In this document: positions 5,357 to 13,582 of the stretch, in pieces
Layout: each line of letters opens with the position of its first letter
How positions within the stretch are numbered: position 1 is the stretch's first letter
Source: an uncultured Alphaproteobacteria bacterium
GTDB taxonomy: Bacteria; Pseudomonadota; Alphaproteobacteria; Rickettsiales; UBA1997
Assembly (NCBI GenBank): GCA_903927415.1
Contig: CAIYMZ010000098.1
Span: forward strand, 1 to 18,503
Reading direction: 5' to 3'
Length of the DNA stretch: 18,503 nucleotides
Translations under genes and position numbers: made by a program
The notes under the pieces: model-generated
Told to the model about the DNA's origin: nothing
Databases searched by the model: none
What the model saw: the letters and a program-made list of their open reading frames with translations, nothing else

Positions 5357-7737
5357 TTCGGGCATGTTCACATTGCGGTGAAGACACAAAAAAAATCACC
5401 GAAGAATTCTGCTGTTTAGGATGCGCTGCGGCCTACAAAATCATCGGTGGATTCGGTTTTGAAAATTACTACAAACTGCGAGAAATAAATCCGGCGATCA
5501 GAAAAATTAAACCCGAACTCGCCGAAGAAATCGATGTTTCTGAATTTGTTTTTGCTGAAAAAAATGGTGAATTTTCTGTTTCGTTAATGGTGCAAGGATT
5601 GCATTGCGCCGCTTGTGTTTGGCTGATCGAGAGCATTCTCAAAAAACAAAAAAATGTGATTACGGCGCGAATAAATCTGTCGCGTAAAACTTTATTTTTG
5701 CAATGGAGTGGTGAGCTAAAAACTGGCAATGAGCTGGTGCATTTGATTCACGAAATCGGCTACAAACTTTTGCCATTCGACGAAGAAATTCTTAAAACTG
5801 TCGAAAAAAAATACAGTGACTCAATCCTGCGCGCCCTTGCCGTTGCTGGTTTTGGAGCTGGGAACATCATGCTTTTTTCTTTTTCGCTGTGGTTTGCAGA
5901 TGTGATCGACATGGGGCATGGTACCAGAAATTTGCTACAATTTTTCTCATCACTAATCGCGCTGCCAGTCATTATTTTTTCAGCGCGACCATTTTTTGTA
6001 TCGGCTGGCAAGTCAATAAGGGCTGGATATCCCAACATGGATCTGGCGATTTCAATCGCGATTTTTTTGGCCTGCGCCGTTAGTTTGCTAGAAACTTTTC
6101 GCTCGCAATCCCACGTTTATTTCGACTCAGCAGTGATGCTGATTTTCTTTTTGCTGATCGGTCGTTACCTCGATTTGAAAGCGCGCAAGAAGGCTTTCGC
6201 CATTGCTTCCGAGTTCACAATGTTGGCGGCGAGTTTTGGTCGCGTTGAAGAAAATTCGCAGCTCAAAATTTTACCGATCGGCAAATTGCAGGAAGGCATG
6301 ATTTTGATTGTTGCTGCCGGAGAAAAAATTGCTGCCGACGGAATTGTGATTGAAGGCGAAAGTGAAATTGATACTTCATTGATCACAGGAGAAAGCCTGC
6401 CGAAAAAAATTGGACATGGTCATGAAGCCTTTGCTGGCATGATTAATCTGACATCGCCGCTCAAAATAAAAATTACTAAATCGGCACAAAATAGTTTGCT
6501 TGCTGAAATAATTCGTTTGAGTGACGAGGTCGAAAATAAAAAAAATCACTACATCCGCATCGCCGACAAGCTGGCAAAATTTTATCTTCCCGCAGTTCAC
6601 ATTTTGGCATTTTTTACTTTTTGTTTTTGGTTTAAAACCGGCTGGGAAATCGGATTAATGAATGCCACTGCAGTTTTAATCATTACCTGCCCATGCGCTC
6701 TGGCATTGGCTATACCGATTGTGCAGACGATCGCAATTTCTAATTTTATTCGTCGCGGAATTTTGGTGAAGTCGGGCGAGGCGCTCGAAAAATTGCCGGA
6801 GATTGACGTAATTGTTTTTGACAAAACCGGTAGTCTAACAATTGGTGCGCCGAGATTGATTGACGTGAAAATTTTATCCGGCAATGAGTCAAAAAATTTC
6901 TACTTAAAACTGGCGGCGTCACTGGCGAAGAAATCGCGTCACCCGATTTCGCAAGCGATTTTGGCGAGTTACGACGGTGATTTAGAAGAGCTGCAGATTC
7001 AGGAAAATCAAGGCTTGGGACTGGAATCAGTTTTTCAAAATAAAATTTTAAAATTGGGACGAAAAGAATTTTGCGGAATTAATTTTGAAGTTTTGCAGAT
7101 GAGTTGTTTCCTAAAATTTGGCGAAGATTCCAAGAGGGATGCCAAGGGGGATGACAAGGGGGATGCCAAGGGGGACAAAGTAATTTTTTTCTTCGAAGAC
7201 GAAATAAAATCCGACGCCAAAAGCGTAATTTCTCAGCTCAAAAATTTTGGTAAAAAAATAATTTTACTTTCCGGCGACAGCGAAAAAGTGGTGTGCGATG
7301 TTGCAAAAAAATTAGAAATTTCTGAATTTTATTTTGAGCAAACGCCGATTTCCAAAGTGCAATTTTTAGAAAAATTACGAGCAGAAAATAAAAAATTTGC
7401 GATGATTGGAGATGGTCTCAATGATGCGCCATCACTGGCTTTAGCCGATGTTTCAATTTCATTTTCAAAAGCAGCGGACATCTCGCAAAATATTGCCGAC
7501 ATCATCATCCAAGGTCAAAAATTGATGCCGATAATTGCGTTACTAAAATCATCCAAAAAAGCGATCACATTGATGAAAGAAAATTTGTGGATTGCGTTAA
7601 TTTACAATTTAATCGCAATTCCATTCGCGGTCACGGGACAAGTCGTGCCACTGGTTGCGGCGATTGCAATGTCATCTTCGTCACTGCTGGTTTTATTTAA
7701 TTCTCTACGAATGAATTCGCAAAAATGTCAGTCTTAA
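5353..7737 (+). CDS. fixI: FixI/CcoI, P1B-type copper-transporting ATPase for cbb3 oxidase
   Basis: Exports copper across the inner membrane for insertion into the cbb3 oxidase. The 794 residues show the whole FixI plan: an N-terminal cysteine cluster (C5, C8, C20, C21, C24), a heavy-metal domain with LHCAACVW (C85 and C88), eight predicted membrane helices, the actuator motif TGES (345-348), the transport motif CPC (446-448), the phosphorylation site D490 in DKTGSLT, HP at 530-531, and GDGLNDAP from 686. The serine in DKTGSLT replaces the usual threonine and should be tolerated. Residues 593-608 come from a 12-bp tandem repeat and read as xKGD four times, in the loop before the strand leading to LSGDS. 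It overlaps fixH by 4 bases and ccoS by 13. Confidence 0.95.
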   Translation: MIRACSHCGEDTKKITEEFCCLGCAAAYKIIGGFGFENYYKLREINPAIRKIKPELAEEIDVSEFVFAEKNGEFSVSLMVQGLHCAACVWLIESILKKQKNVITARINLSRKTLFLQWSGELKTGNELVHLIHEIGYKLLPFDEEILKTVEKKYSDSILRALAVAGFGAGNIMLFSFSLWFADVIDMGHGTRNLLQFFSSLIALPVIIFSARPFFVSAGKSIRAGYPNMDLAISIAIFLACAVSLLETFRSQSHVYFDSAVMLIFFLLIGRYLDLKARKKAFAIASEFTMLAASFGRVEENSQLKILPIGKLQEGMILIVAAGEKIAADGIVIEGESEIDTSLITGESLPKKIGHGHEAFAGMINLTSPLKIKITKSAQNSLLAEIIRLSDEVENKKNHYIRIADKLAKFYLPAVHILAFFTFCFWFKTGWEIGLMNATAVLIITCPCALALAIPIVQTIAISNFIRRGILVKSGEALEKLPEIDVIVFDKTGSLTIGAPRLIDVKILSGNESKNFYLKLAASLAKKSRHPISQAILASYDGDLEELQIQENQGLGLESVFQNKILKLGRKEFCGINFEVLQMSCFLKFGEDSKRDAKGDDKGDAKGDKVIFFFEDEIKSDAKSVISQLKNFGKKIILLSGDSEKVVCDVAKKLEISEFYFEQTPISKVQFLEKLRAENKKFAMIGDGLNDAPSLALADVSISFSKAADISQNIADIIIQGQKLMPIIALLKSSKKAITLMKENLWIALIYNLIAIPFAVTGQVVPLVAAIAMSSSSLLVLFNSLRMNSQKCQS
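7129..7176. repeat. Four 12-bp tandem units inside fixI
   Basis: The units are TCCAAGAGGGAT, GCCAAGGGGGAT, GACAAGGGGGAT and GCCAAGGGGGAC, exactly in phase with the codons (SKRD, AKGD, DKGD, AKGD). Because each unit is four codons, copy-number change would keep the frame. The G-runs contrast with the AT-rich sequence on both sides. Confidence 0.85.
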
Positions 7738-7877
7738 TTTTTTTAATTCCCATCACGATTGGCCTTGGATTGCTCGGGCTCTGTTGTTTTTTGTGGAGCC
7801 TTAAAGCCAAGCAATATGAGGATTTACAAGGTGAGGCGAGCAGAATTTTATTTGATGATGCAGATAAAAAACTTTAA
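7725..7877 (+). CDS. ccoS: CcoS, cbb3 oxidase maturation protein
   Basis: A 50-residue membrane protein needed to insert cofactors into cbb3 oxidase. It has one membrane helix (about 4-25) followed by the family tail: FLWSLKAKQYEDLQGEASRI then LFDDADKKL. The FLW...L..KQYEDL.G...RILFDD pattern is diagnostic. The start overlaps the fixI end by 13 bases, completing the fixH-fixI-ccoS order known from Rhizobium and Rhodobacter. The oxidase genes ccoNOPQ and ccoG are not in the window. The gene is small enough to be missed by length-filtered calling. Confidence 0.93.
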   Translation: MSVLIFLIPITIGLGLLGLCCFLWSLKAKQYEDLQGEASRILFDDADKKL

Positions 7878-7925
7878 CCCCAAAAAAATTATTTAGACTT
7901 GCGTAACCAAAAATTTGTCTAGCAG

Positions 7926-7994
7926 AATTTAATTGTCTTTTTGTGAGTCGAAAATACCTTTCGCCGACTCTCACAGCTTTCTTGCAATTAAATT
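7926..7994. other. Nested inverted repeats between ccoS and the SPOR lipoprotein gene
   Basis: Outer arms AATTTAATTG (7926-7935) and CAATTAAATT (7985-7994) are perfect. Inner arms TGTGAGTCG (7942-7950) and CGACTCTCACA (7965-7975) pair with a 2-base bulge. The structure ends 12 bases before the next ATG and is followed by only a short T-run. It may end the fix transcript, act in the 5' leader of the next operon, or be a decayed repeat. No convincing promoter was found in the 129-base gap. Confidence 0.5.
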
Positions 7995-8006
7995 TTTACA
8001 AAAAAA

Positions 8007-8696
8007 ATGCGCAAAATTTTTGTTATTTTTTTGAGTCTTTTTTTCGCTTCATGTTCGGCGAAAGAAGAGCAGCAAACCAAAATCAGAATTGTTGATTTGC
8101 AGGGAAAGCCCCACTCCGTCACAACAAAAACTCCAGAATTAAATAATCAGGCTCTAGCCATGCAGGGCAAGATGAGAGATGGAAGAAATAATTTTGCTAA
8201 TGAAGTAAAAAAAGAAGAAAAATTCCCACAAAACTTTGCACAACAAGATGCTGATTTTGGCGCAGTTTCGTCAGAAGCAATCCAAAAAACTTTACAATTC
8301 TCCAAGCAGCCAACAGAAAAAAATTCTGAAAAATCTGACAACTCAATTGTGTCAGCCGGCGCAAGTGAAGATAAAAATCAAACTGTGGAATATGATTTGC
8401 TAGAGGGGGAGGAAAAGACAAAAAAGCCGGCAAAATCAAAAAAAGTTTTAGCTAAAAAATCCGCAGTTACAAAAAAGTTTTTTGCTCAAGTTGGTTCATT
8501 TTCAAATTCTGGCAATGCCAAGCAAACATTGAATGAGATGGCTAAATTTCATAAAGGAAGAATTGAAGTTGTTGAAGGTGAAAAAACAATTTATCGTGTC
8601 TTGATCGGGCCATTTTCAAACAAAGCTCAAGCGAATGAAATGGTTAAAAAAATTAGTAATTCTGGTCGCGAAGCCATTTTAGTGAGGAGTAAATAA
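8007..8696 (+). CDS. SPOR-domain lipoprotein
   Basis: A 229-residue envelope protein. The signal peptide MRKIFVIFLSLFFASC ends in a lipobox with C16 as the lipidated residue. A long polar, lysine/glutamate-rich linker (about 20-155) leads to a C-terminal SPOR domain at 157-228, with FFAQVGSFSNSGNAKQ and YRVLIGPFSNKAQA. SPOR domains bind glycan strands stripped of stem peptides, usually at the septum. A role in division or wall remodelling is therefore likely, and the carboxypeptidase two genes downstream fits. It lacks the RlpA barrel domain, so it is not RlpA. It is the first gene of a close-packed forward cluster; the second gene's ATG directly abuts its TAA. Confidence 0.85.
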   Translation: MRKIFVIFLSLFFASCSAKEEQQTKIRIVDLQGKPHSVTTKTPELNNQALAMQGKMRDGRNNFANEVKKEEKFPQNFAQQDADFGAVSSEAIQKTLQFSKQPTEKNSEKSDNSIVSAGASEDKNQTVEYDLLEGEEKTKKPAKSKKVLAKKSAVTKKFFAQVGSFSNSGNAKQTLNEMAKFHKGRIEVVEGEKTIYRVLIGPFSNKAQANEMVKKISNSGREAILVRSK

Positions 8697-9461
8697 ATGA
8701 AATTTGAGCGAAAATTCTCGTTTCATTTTTCCATTTTTATTTTGTTACAACTTCTATTCTCCTCTTGCTCTTCATCACAAAATATCAACGAAGCCTTTGA
8801 AAAAAAATACGGCAAAGAAATTCAAAAAATAAAAGATACAAGAGCGCCAATCAAAGAATCAAACCAGCAAATTGTTTTTATAACGCCTCCCACCGAAGAA
8901 GAAATTACCGCTTCTATTGCGGCAGAATCAGACTATTACCCCTATGTTGATGTGAGTAAATTTGGTGAAAAAATGCCGCAGCATTATTTGCCAAATGCTG
9001 AAATTTATGAACAAACAAAAGCGAATAATCCCGCCAATTCTTTGCCGTCACAGATGTTTGAAATCACATACAGCACAACGCTTTACCCAGCATTTCGTAA
9101 AACAGGAACAGAGTTCGACAGAATAGAAATTCCACCATCCGATGTTTATGGAGTTAAAACTGAAATGTCAGGGAAGCCTTATTTATTGGCGGGGGGAGAC
9201 TCTTTGCAAAAAACTATTGATCAAATTAGTGCCGAAAAAACCGCTGACGATATTGAGTTTAGTCGCATTCTGGTCAAAGAACAAAAGCAATTACATCGTC
9301 AAGAAAAGATGGAAAAAATTTTCGGAAAAAATTCAAACGAGTTTGCATCACTTGAAAAACCTACAGAAAAAAAAGAATCTAAAGAAAATTTAGATCTACC
9401 ACAAATCCAAGCAAACAAAGCTGCCATCTCTGGTTTTATCAGAAGCGTCGTCAAGAATTAA
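8697..9461 (+). CDS. Putative lipoprotein of unknown function
   Basis: A 254-residue protein with a signal peptide (8-23, FHFSIFILLQLLFSS) and a lipobox cysteine at C24 in LFSSCSSS, so a membrane-anchored lipoprotein is likely. I do not recognise a domain. The middle (about 75-165) has aromatic and proline-rich stretches such as YYPYVDVSKFGEKMPQHYLP and ITYSTTLYPAFRKTGTEFDR. The last 90 residues are charged and probably helical (SRILVKEQKQLHRQEKMEKI). A clear AGGAG Shine-Dalgarno at 8685-8689 lies 7 bases before the ATG, inside the preceding gene. Its place between a SPOR protein and a D,D-carboxypeptidase suggests an envelope or division role. Confidence 0.75.
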   Translation: MKFERKFSFHFSIFILLQLLFSSCSSSQNINEAFEKKYGKEIQKIKDTRAPIKESNQQIVFITPPTEEEITASIAAESDYYPYVDVSKFGEKMPQHYLPNAEIYEQTKANNPANSLPSQMFEITYSTTLYPAFRKTGTEFDRIEIPPSDVYGVKTEMSGKPYLLAGGDSLQKTIDQISAEKTADDIEFSRILVKEQKQLHRQEKMEKIFGKNSNEFASLEKPTEKKESKENLDLPQIQANKAAISGFIRSVVKN

Positions 9462-9469
9462 TTTTAAAA

Positions 9470-10639
9470 ATGCATCCCCCATTCAATCACTTCAGATTTT
9501 TGTTTTACGCGTTCTTTTTGCTTTTCTCCTCATCGGCAAAATCATTAGAAGTTGCTCAAACACTACAGGAAGTTCAGTTTTATTTTCTTATCGATGCTGA
9601 TACGAAAGAAGTGCTGCTTTCTAAAAATGCCGATGTCCGAATCTCACCTTCTTCGATGACAAAAATGATGACAGCCTATGTCGTTTTCGACCAAATCAAA
9701 AAAGGGCGCGTTAGTCTTACCAATCAATGTCTAATCGGCAAAGATGCTTGGCGCAAATCTGGTTCAAGCATGTTTCTGAATTATGGCGATGTGGTATCGA
9801 TTGAAGATTTGGTAAAAGGTTTGTTGGTAGTTTCTGGTAATGATGCGGCAATTGCTTTGGCGGAAACTACAGCAGGTGGCTCGAAAAATTTTGTCGTATT
9901 GATGAATGCCAAAGCCAAAGAATTAAATCTAAGAAATAGTCATTTTAAAAATCCGCATGGGCTGAATGAGGAAGGTCATTACATGAGTTTGCGCGATCTC
10001 GCGACTCTTGCAATGCGCCTCTATCAAGACTTTCCGCAATATTCGTATTATTTTGGCATGCCAGAATTTACCTATCACAACATCACTCAACATAACCGCA
10101 ATCCGCTGATCAAGGGAGGTTATGATGGTGTGGTTGGTGGCAAAACCGGCTATACTAGTGATGGCGGTTACGGCGTGATTGGCATCGTAAAGCGAGATAA
10201 TCGTCGTTTGATTGCAGTGGTAAATAAGGCAAAAACTCCGAGGCAAAGAGCCACAATTATCACCAATCTTTTCGATTACGGATTTCAGAATTATAAAAAA
10301 TTGGTGCTTTTCGAGCAGAATCAAGAAGTAGCTCAATTGCAAACTTGGTTAGGCGAGGAAGAGAAAATTTCAGTGATAACAAATCAAAAAATTTCCTTCA
10401 CCGTTCCGCGCGACAAACCTCTTGATGCGGTGAGGGTCAGCGTGAAATACAAAGGACCAATTTATGCCCCAATAGCCAAGGGAGAAAAGGTCGGAAGCCT
10501 AATCGTGGAAGTCAGAGGCTACAAAACTTTTGAATATTCTCTTTTTGCCAATGAAAGCATTGACAAGGTTGGACTTGTTCAAAGAATTCGGAAAATTTTC
10601 CATTACAAACTTCAACAATTTCTCAATAAATTTTTTTAA
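9470..10639 (+). CDS. D-alanyl-D-alanine carboxypeptidase (PBP5/6 family)
   Basis: Removes the terminal D-alanine from peptidoglycan pentapeptides in the periplasm. All three active-site motifs are present: SMTK with nucleophile S62 and K65, SGN at 122-124, and KTG at 225-227 in VVGGKTGYTSDGGYG. A signal peptide covers about 8-25. After the peptidase domain (about 30-275) a PBP5 C-terminal beta domain follows, with KISFTVPRDKPLDAVRVSV and KGEKVGSLIVEV. The end FHYKLQQFLNKFF looks amphipathic and may serve as the membrane anchor typical of DacA/DacC. The 389-residue length is usual. The gene sits 8 bases after the lipoprotein gene and 3 bases before ybaB. Whether it is dacA, dacC or dacD cannot be told from sequence alone. 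Confidence 0.93.
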   Translation: MHPPFNHFRFLFYAFFLLFSSSAKSLEVAQTLQEVQFYFLIDADTKEVLLSKNADVRISPSSMTKMMTAYVVFDQIKKGRVSLTNQCLIGKDAWRKSGSSMFLNYGDVVSIEDLVKGLLVVSGNDAAIALAETTAGGSKNFVVLMNAKAKELNLRNSHFKNPHGLNEEGHYMSLRDLATLAMRLYQDFPQYSYYFGMPEFTYHNITQHNRNPLIKGGYDGVVGGKTGYTSDGGYGVIGIVKRDNRRLIAVVNKAKTPRQRATIITNLFDYGFQNYKKLVLFEQNQEVAQLQTWLGEEEKISVITNQKISFTVPRDKPLDAVRVSVKYKGPIYAPIAKGEKVGSLIVEVRGYKTFEYSLFANESIDKVGLVQRIRKIFHYKLQQFLNKFF

Positions 10640-10642
10640 AAA

Positions 10643-10957
10643 ATGGACATAAAAATGCTAATGCGTCAAGCGCAAGACGTGCAAAAAAAAATGCAAAAGA
10701 TTCAAGAAGAGTTAGCTGAAAAAGAGTTTGATGGGTCTGCCGGCGGCGGGATGGTAAAGGTCACGATTAACGGAGCTGGTCTTTCAAAAAAAATTTTTAT
10801 TGATCCATCTCTCGTCAATCTTGCGGAAAAAGAAATTCTGGAAGATTTGCTGATTGCAGCTTTTAACGATGCTAAGAAAAAAGCTGATGATGGTTCGTCT
10901 GATTCAATTCGTGCCGCAGCTGGTGGCATGCCATTTCCTCCGGGATTTAAGTTTTAA
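10643..10957 (+). CDS. YbaB/EbfC family nucleoid-associated protein
   Basis: A 104-residue DNA-binding protein that forms a tweezer-like dimer. The N-terminal helix is MLMRQAQDVQKKMQKIQEEL. The beta region carries the family stretch GGGMVKVTINGAG, and the C-terminus has the usual glycine-rich GGMPFPPGFKF. The length is typical. In most bacteria this gene lies between dnaX and recR; here it is 3 bases after a carboxypeptidase gene and 4 bases before trpF, and neither dnaX nor recR is in the window. It probably shares a transcript with its neighbours. Confidence 0.93.
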   Translation: MDIKMLMRQAQDVQKKMQKIQEELAEKEFDGSAGGGMVKVTINGAGLSKKIFIDPSLVNLAEKEILEDLLIAAFNDAKKKADDGSSDSIRAAAGGMPFPPGFKF

Positions 10958-10961
10958 ATTT

Positions 10962-11591
10962 ATGAAAGTTAAGCTTTGCGGCTTTACTGATAAAAAATCA
11001 GTTGCAGCTGCAATTGCCCAAAAATGCGATTTTTTAGGATTTGTTTTTTGCAAAAAATCGCCGCGATTTATTGCGCCGGAAAATGCCGCAATAATTTCAG
11101 CGCAAGTGCCTTCAAGCATTGCCAAAGTAGCGGTGGTAGTCGATCCTGATTTTGAATTTCTAGAAAAAATTTCACAAAAATTTGCGCCGGATTTTTTTCA
11201 ATTTCACGGCAAAGAGACTCTAGAATTTTTACAAAAATCTCGCGAAAAATTTCCAAAAATAAAAATCATCAAAGCTTTTCAAATCACTGAGGCCAAGGAT
11301 TTACAGCAAGTAAAAAATTTTGAAAATTGCGCTGACCTTTTTTTATTTGACGGCAAAAATGCCGGCAGCGGTGAAAAATTTGATTGGAAAATTTTGCAGA
11401 ATTTTTCTTGTGAAAAGGATTGGTTTTTGTCGGGGGGATTAAATGTCGAAAATATCGACGAAGCCTTAAAAATCACGGGCGCAAAGCTGATCGATATTTC
11501 TTCGGGAATTGAAAAAATTCGTGGGGAGAAGTCGGTGGAGTTGATCGCGGAATTGATGCAAAAAATAAATTTTTATGCTCCTAAAAGTTAG
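10962..11591 (+). CDS. trpF: Phosphoribosylanthranilate isomerase
   Basis: Catalyses the Amadori rearrangement of phosphoribosylanthranilate to CdRP, the third step of tryptophan synthesis. The 209-residue TIM barrel shows KLCGFT with the general base C6, the general acid D130 in LFLFDGKNAGSGEKFDW, the phosphate-binding LSGGLNVENI (156-165) and IDISSGIE (177-184). The ATG at 10962 places the cysteine at its family position; the frame is open upstream but that stretch overlaps ybaB. The last 17 bases overlap the transporter gene. No other trp gene is in the window, so it is an orphan copy here. Confidence 0.92.
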   Translation: MKVKLCGFTDKKSVAAAIAQKCDFLGFVFCKKSPRFIAPENAAIISAQVPSSIAKVAVVVDPDFEFLEKISQKFAPDFFQFHGKETLEFLQKSREKFPKIKIIKAFQITEAKDLQQVKNFENCADLFLFDGKNAGSGEKFDWKILQNFSCEKDWFLSGGLNVENIDEALKITGAKLIDISSGIEKIRGEKSVELIAELMQKINFYAPKS

Positions 11592-13536
11592 AAACTTTCT
11601 CTTCGGAAATCCCCGCGATCCTTTCGACAAAGAGACGCGCAAAAGTATTTCTCTTGTGGCATTTTTTGCGTGGATCGGACTTGGCGCCGACGGAATCTCC
11701 TCCTCTTGCTACGGTCCAGAAGAAGCCTTCCTCGCACTTGGAAATCACAGCGAATTAGCGGTTTATTTAGCAATAGCGACCGCACTCACCGTCTTCATCA
11801 TCTCCTACGCTTACACTCAAGTAATCGAACTTTTCCCCAATGGCGGCGGCGGCTATCGTGTGGCTACAAGATTGCTGGGAAAGCATGCTGGCCTCGTTTC
11901 CGGCTCGGCACTCATCATCGACTACGTGCTGACAATCGCAATTTCAGTGGCCAGCGGCATTGATGCGATTTTCAGTTTTTTACCGGAAAAATTTCATTTT
12001 TTAAAATTGGTGCTGGCAGTGTTTTTGGTGATCATGCTCGCCTTTCTCAATCTGCGCGGCATGAAGGAGTCGATCAAATTTTTATTGCCGATTTTTTTAG
12101 GTTTCATTCTTACTCATTTTGTGCTGTTGGTTTACGGAATTTTTGCACATCGTTACGGCATCGCAGAGCTTGTGCCGCATGCAATTGAAGAAACTAACGA
12201 ACTCAAAGATTCGTTGGGATTGGTTTTTGTTTTGTCGCTTTTTTTAAAAGCATTTTCGATGGGAGGAGGCACCTACACTGGGTTGGAAGCTGTTTCTAAC
12301 AACGTCAATACCTTGTCCGAACCGCGAGTGCGCACGGCAAAATTAACCATGTTCCTTGTCGCCGTCTCACTCGCCTTCATGGCTGCAGGCATTATTTTCA
12401 CTTATTTGCTTTGGGGCGTGCACAAGGTTGAAGGCCAAACTCTCAATGCCACCACTTTTTATATTTTAACCGAAACTTGGAATTACGGCGAGATCGAATT
12501 CGGAAAATTTCTTGTGCCAGTGGTTTTGATGTTGGAAGCGGGATTGCTGTTGGTGGCCGCCAATACTGGCTTCCTCGCTGGCCCCAATGTTGTCGCTAAC
12601 ATGGCAAATGATGAATGGATGCCGAAATCTTTCAGCTCTCTCTCGAGTCGCCTTGTGGTAAAAAACGGAATTTTATTCATGGCGATCGCAGCGATCGCGA
12701 CGCTGATAATTACCGGCGGATCAGTTCACATTCTCGTTGTGCTTTACTCAATCAACGTCTTCATCACTTTTTCGATGTCACTGCTTGGGCTAAGTATTTA
12801 CTGGTTCCGTCATCGTCGCCGCAAAGCAAAATGGAAAAGCAAAATGCTGATTTCGGTGATCGGTTTCATGCTCTGTTTCTCAATTTTAGCAGTGACGATT
12901 TTCGAAAAATTTTACGAAGGCGGTTGGGTAACTTTGCTCATCACTTCAATTTTTGTCGGCATCGGTTTGATGATCAAAAGCATGTATCGCAAACTCAAAT
13001 TGCGCTTGTTGCAAAAGGAAATGCAGTTCGATTGTTACGGCCTCACATCAGTAGCAGAGCCGGTTGGCGAGATTGACAAATCAGCGTCAACTGCAGCAAT
13101 CATCGTCGATCAAACTTTCGGTAGTGGCATGAATTGTCTGCTCGAAATCAAAAAACTTTTCCCTGGAGTTTTTAAAAATTTTATTTTTGTGACTGTCGGC
13201 GAAGTTGATTCCAACACTTTCCACGAAGAAAAAAGATGGCGCAGCATGCGCAGAAAAACCAAGGCGATTTTGCGTAAATATAAAAGTTACTGCAACGCCA
13301 ACGGGCGCTTCGCTAAAGCCTATGTGGGTTATGATACGGATATTGTGGAAAAGCTGACACAGCTGACAGATCGAGTCATCAAAGATTATCCAAGCGCAGT
13401 GTTCTTCGGCACCAAATTTATTTTCGACAATGAAAATATTTTTACGCAAATTTTGTACAACCACGTGTCCTACATCATGCAGCGCCGCCTGCATGTGAAG
13501 GGGCTGAACATGGTGATTTTGCCGATGAAAATCTGA
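11575..13536 (+). CDS. KimA-like APC-superfamily transporter, probable potassium/proton symporter
   Basis: A 653-residue inner-membrane protein with about 12 hydrophobic segments in the first 480 residues, followed by a soluble domain of about 170. It would usually be annotated as an amino-acid permease. Its conserved stretches match the Bacillus subtilis potassium importer KimA as I recall it: SSSCYGPEEAF with D39 and Y46, LFPNGGGGYRVA, IIDYVLTIAISVASGIDA with D116, FLNLRGMKES, LKAFSMGGGTYTGLEAVSNN with E238, and LLVAANTGFLAGP. The acidic residues correspond to those that bind potassium or protons in KimA. The C-terminal domain ends NMVILPMKI and resembles the USP-like domain of KimA. The start at 11575 fits, since MLLKVRNFLFGNP resembles the KimA N-terminus. 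Substrate assignment is inference. Confidence 0.8.
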   Translation: MLLKVRNFLFGNPRDPFDKETRKSISLVAFFAWIGLGADGISSSCYGPEEAFLALGNHSELAVYLAIATALTVFIISYAYTQVIELFPNGGGGYRVATRLLGKHAGLVSGSALIIDYVLTIAISVASGIDAIFSFLPEKFHFLKLVLAVFLVIMLAFLNLRGMKESIKFLLPIFLGFILTHFVLLVYGIFAHRYGIAELVPHAIEETNELKDSLGLVFVLSLFLKAFSMGGGTYTGLEAVSNNVNTLSEPRVRTAKLTMFLVAVSLAFMAAGIIFTYLLWGVHKVEGQTLNATTFYILTETWNYGEIEFGKFLVPVVLMLEAGLLLVAANTGFLAGPNVVANMANDEWMPKSFSSLSSRLVVKNGILFMAIAAIATLIITGGSVHILVVLYSINVFITFSMSLLGLSIYWFRHRRRKAKWKSKMLISVIGFMLCFSILAVTIFEKFYEGGWVTLLITSIFVGIGLMIKSMYRKLKLRLLQKEMQFDCYGLTSVAEPVGEIDKSASTAAIIVDQTFGSGMNCLLEIKKLFPGVFKNFIFVTVGEVDSNTFHEEKRWRSMRRKTKAILRKYKSYCNANGRFAKAYVGYDTDIVEKLTQLTDRVIKDYPSAVFFGTKFIFDNENIFTQILYNHVSYIMQRRLHVKGLNMVILPMKI

Positions 13537-13582
13537 TGAAGATTAAAAGCTCGCCCTAAAATTTGTTAAAATTTACAACTGT

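Noticed and set aside
10854..10961. Longer trpF frame reaching into ybaB
   Set aside because: TrpF normally starts a few residues before the KxCG motif, which the ATG at 10962 provides. The upstream stretch is a shadow of ybaB.
12615..13076. 153-codon frame inside the transporter gene
   Set aside because: An out-of-frame shadow of a clearly conserved membrane protein, with no recognisable motif.
13537..13582. Terminator between the convergent transporter and dapB genes
   Set aside because: Only AT-rich sequence with no stable GC stem followed by a T-run was visible on either strand.
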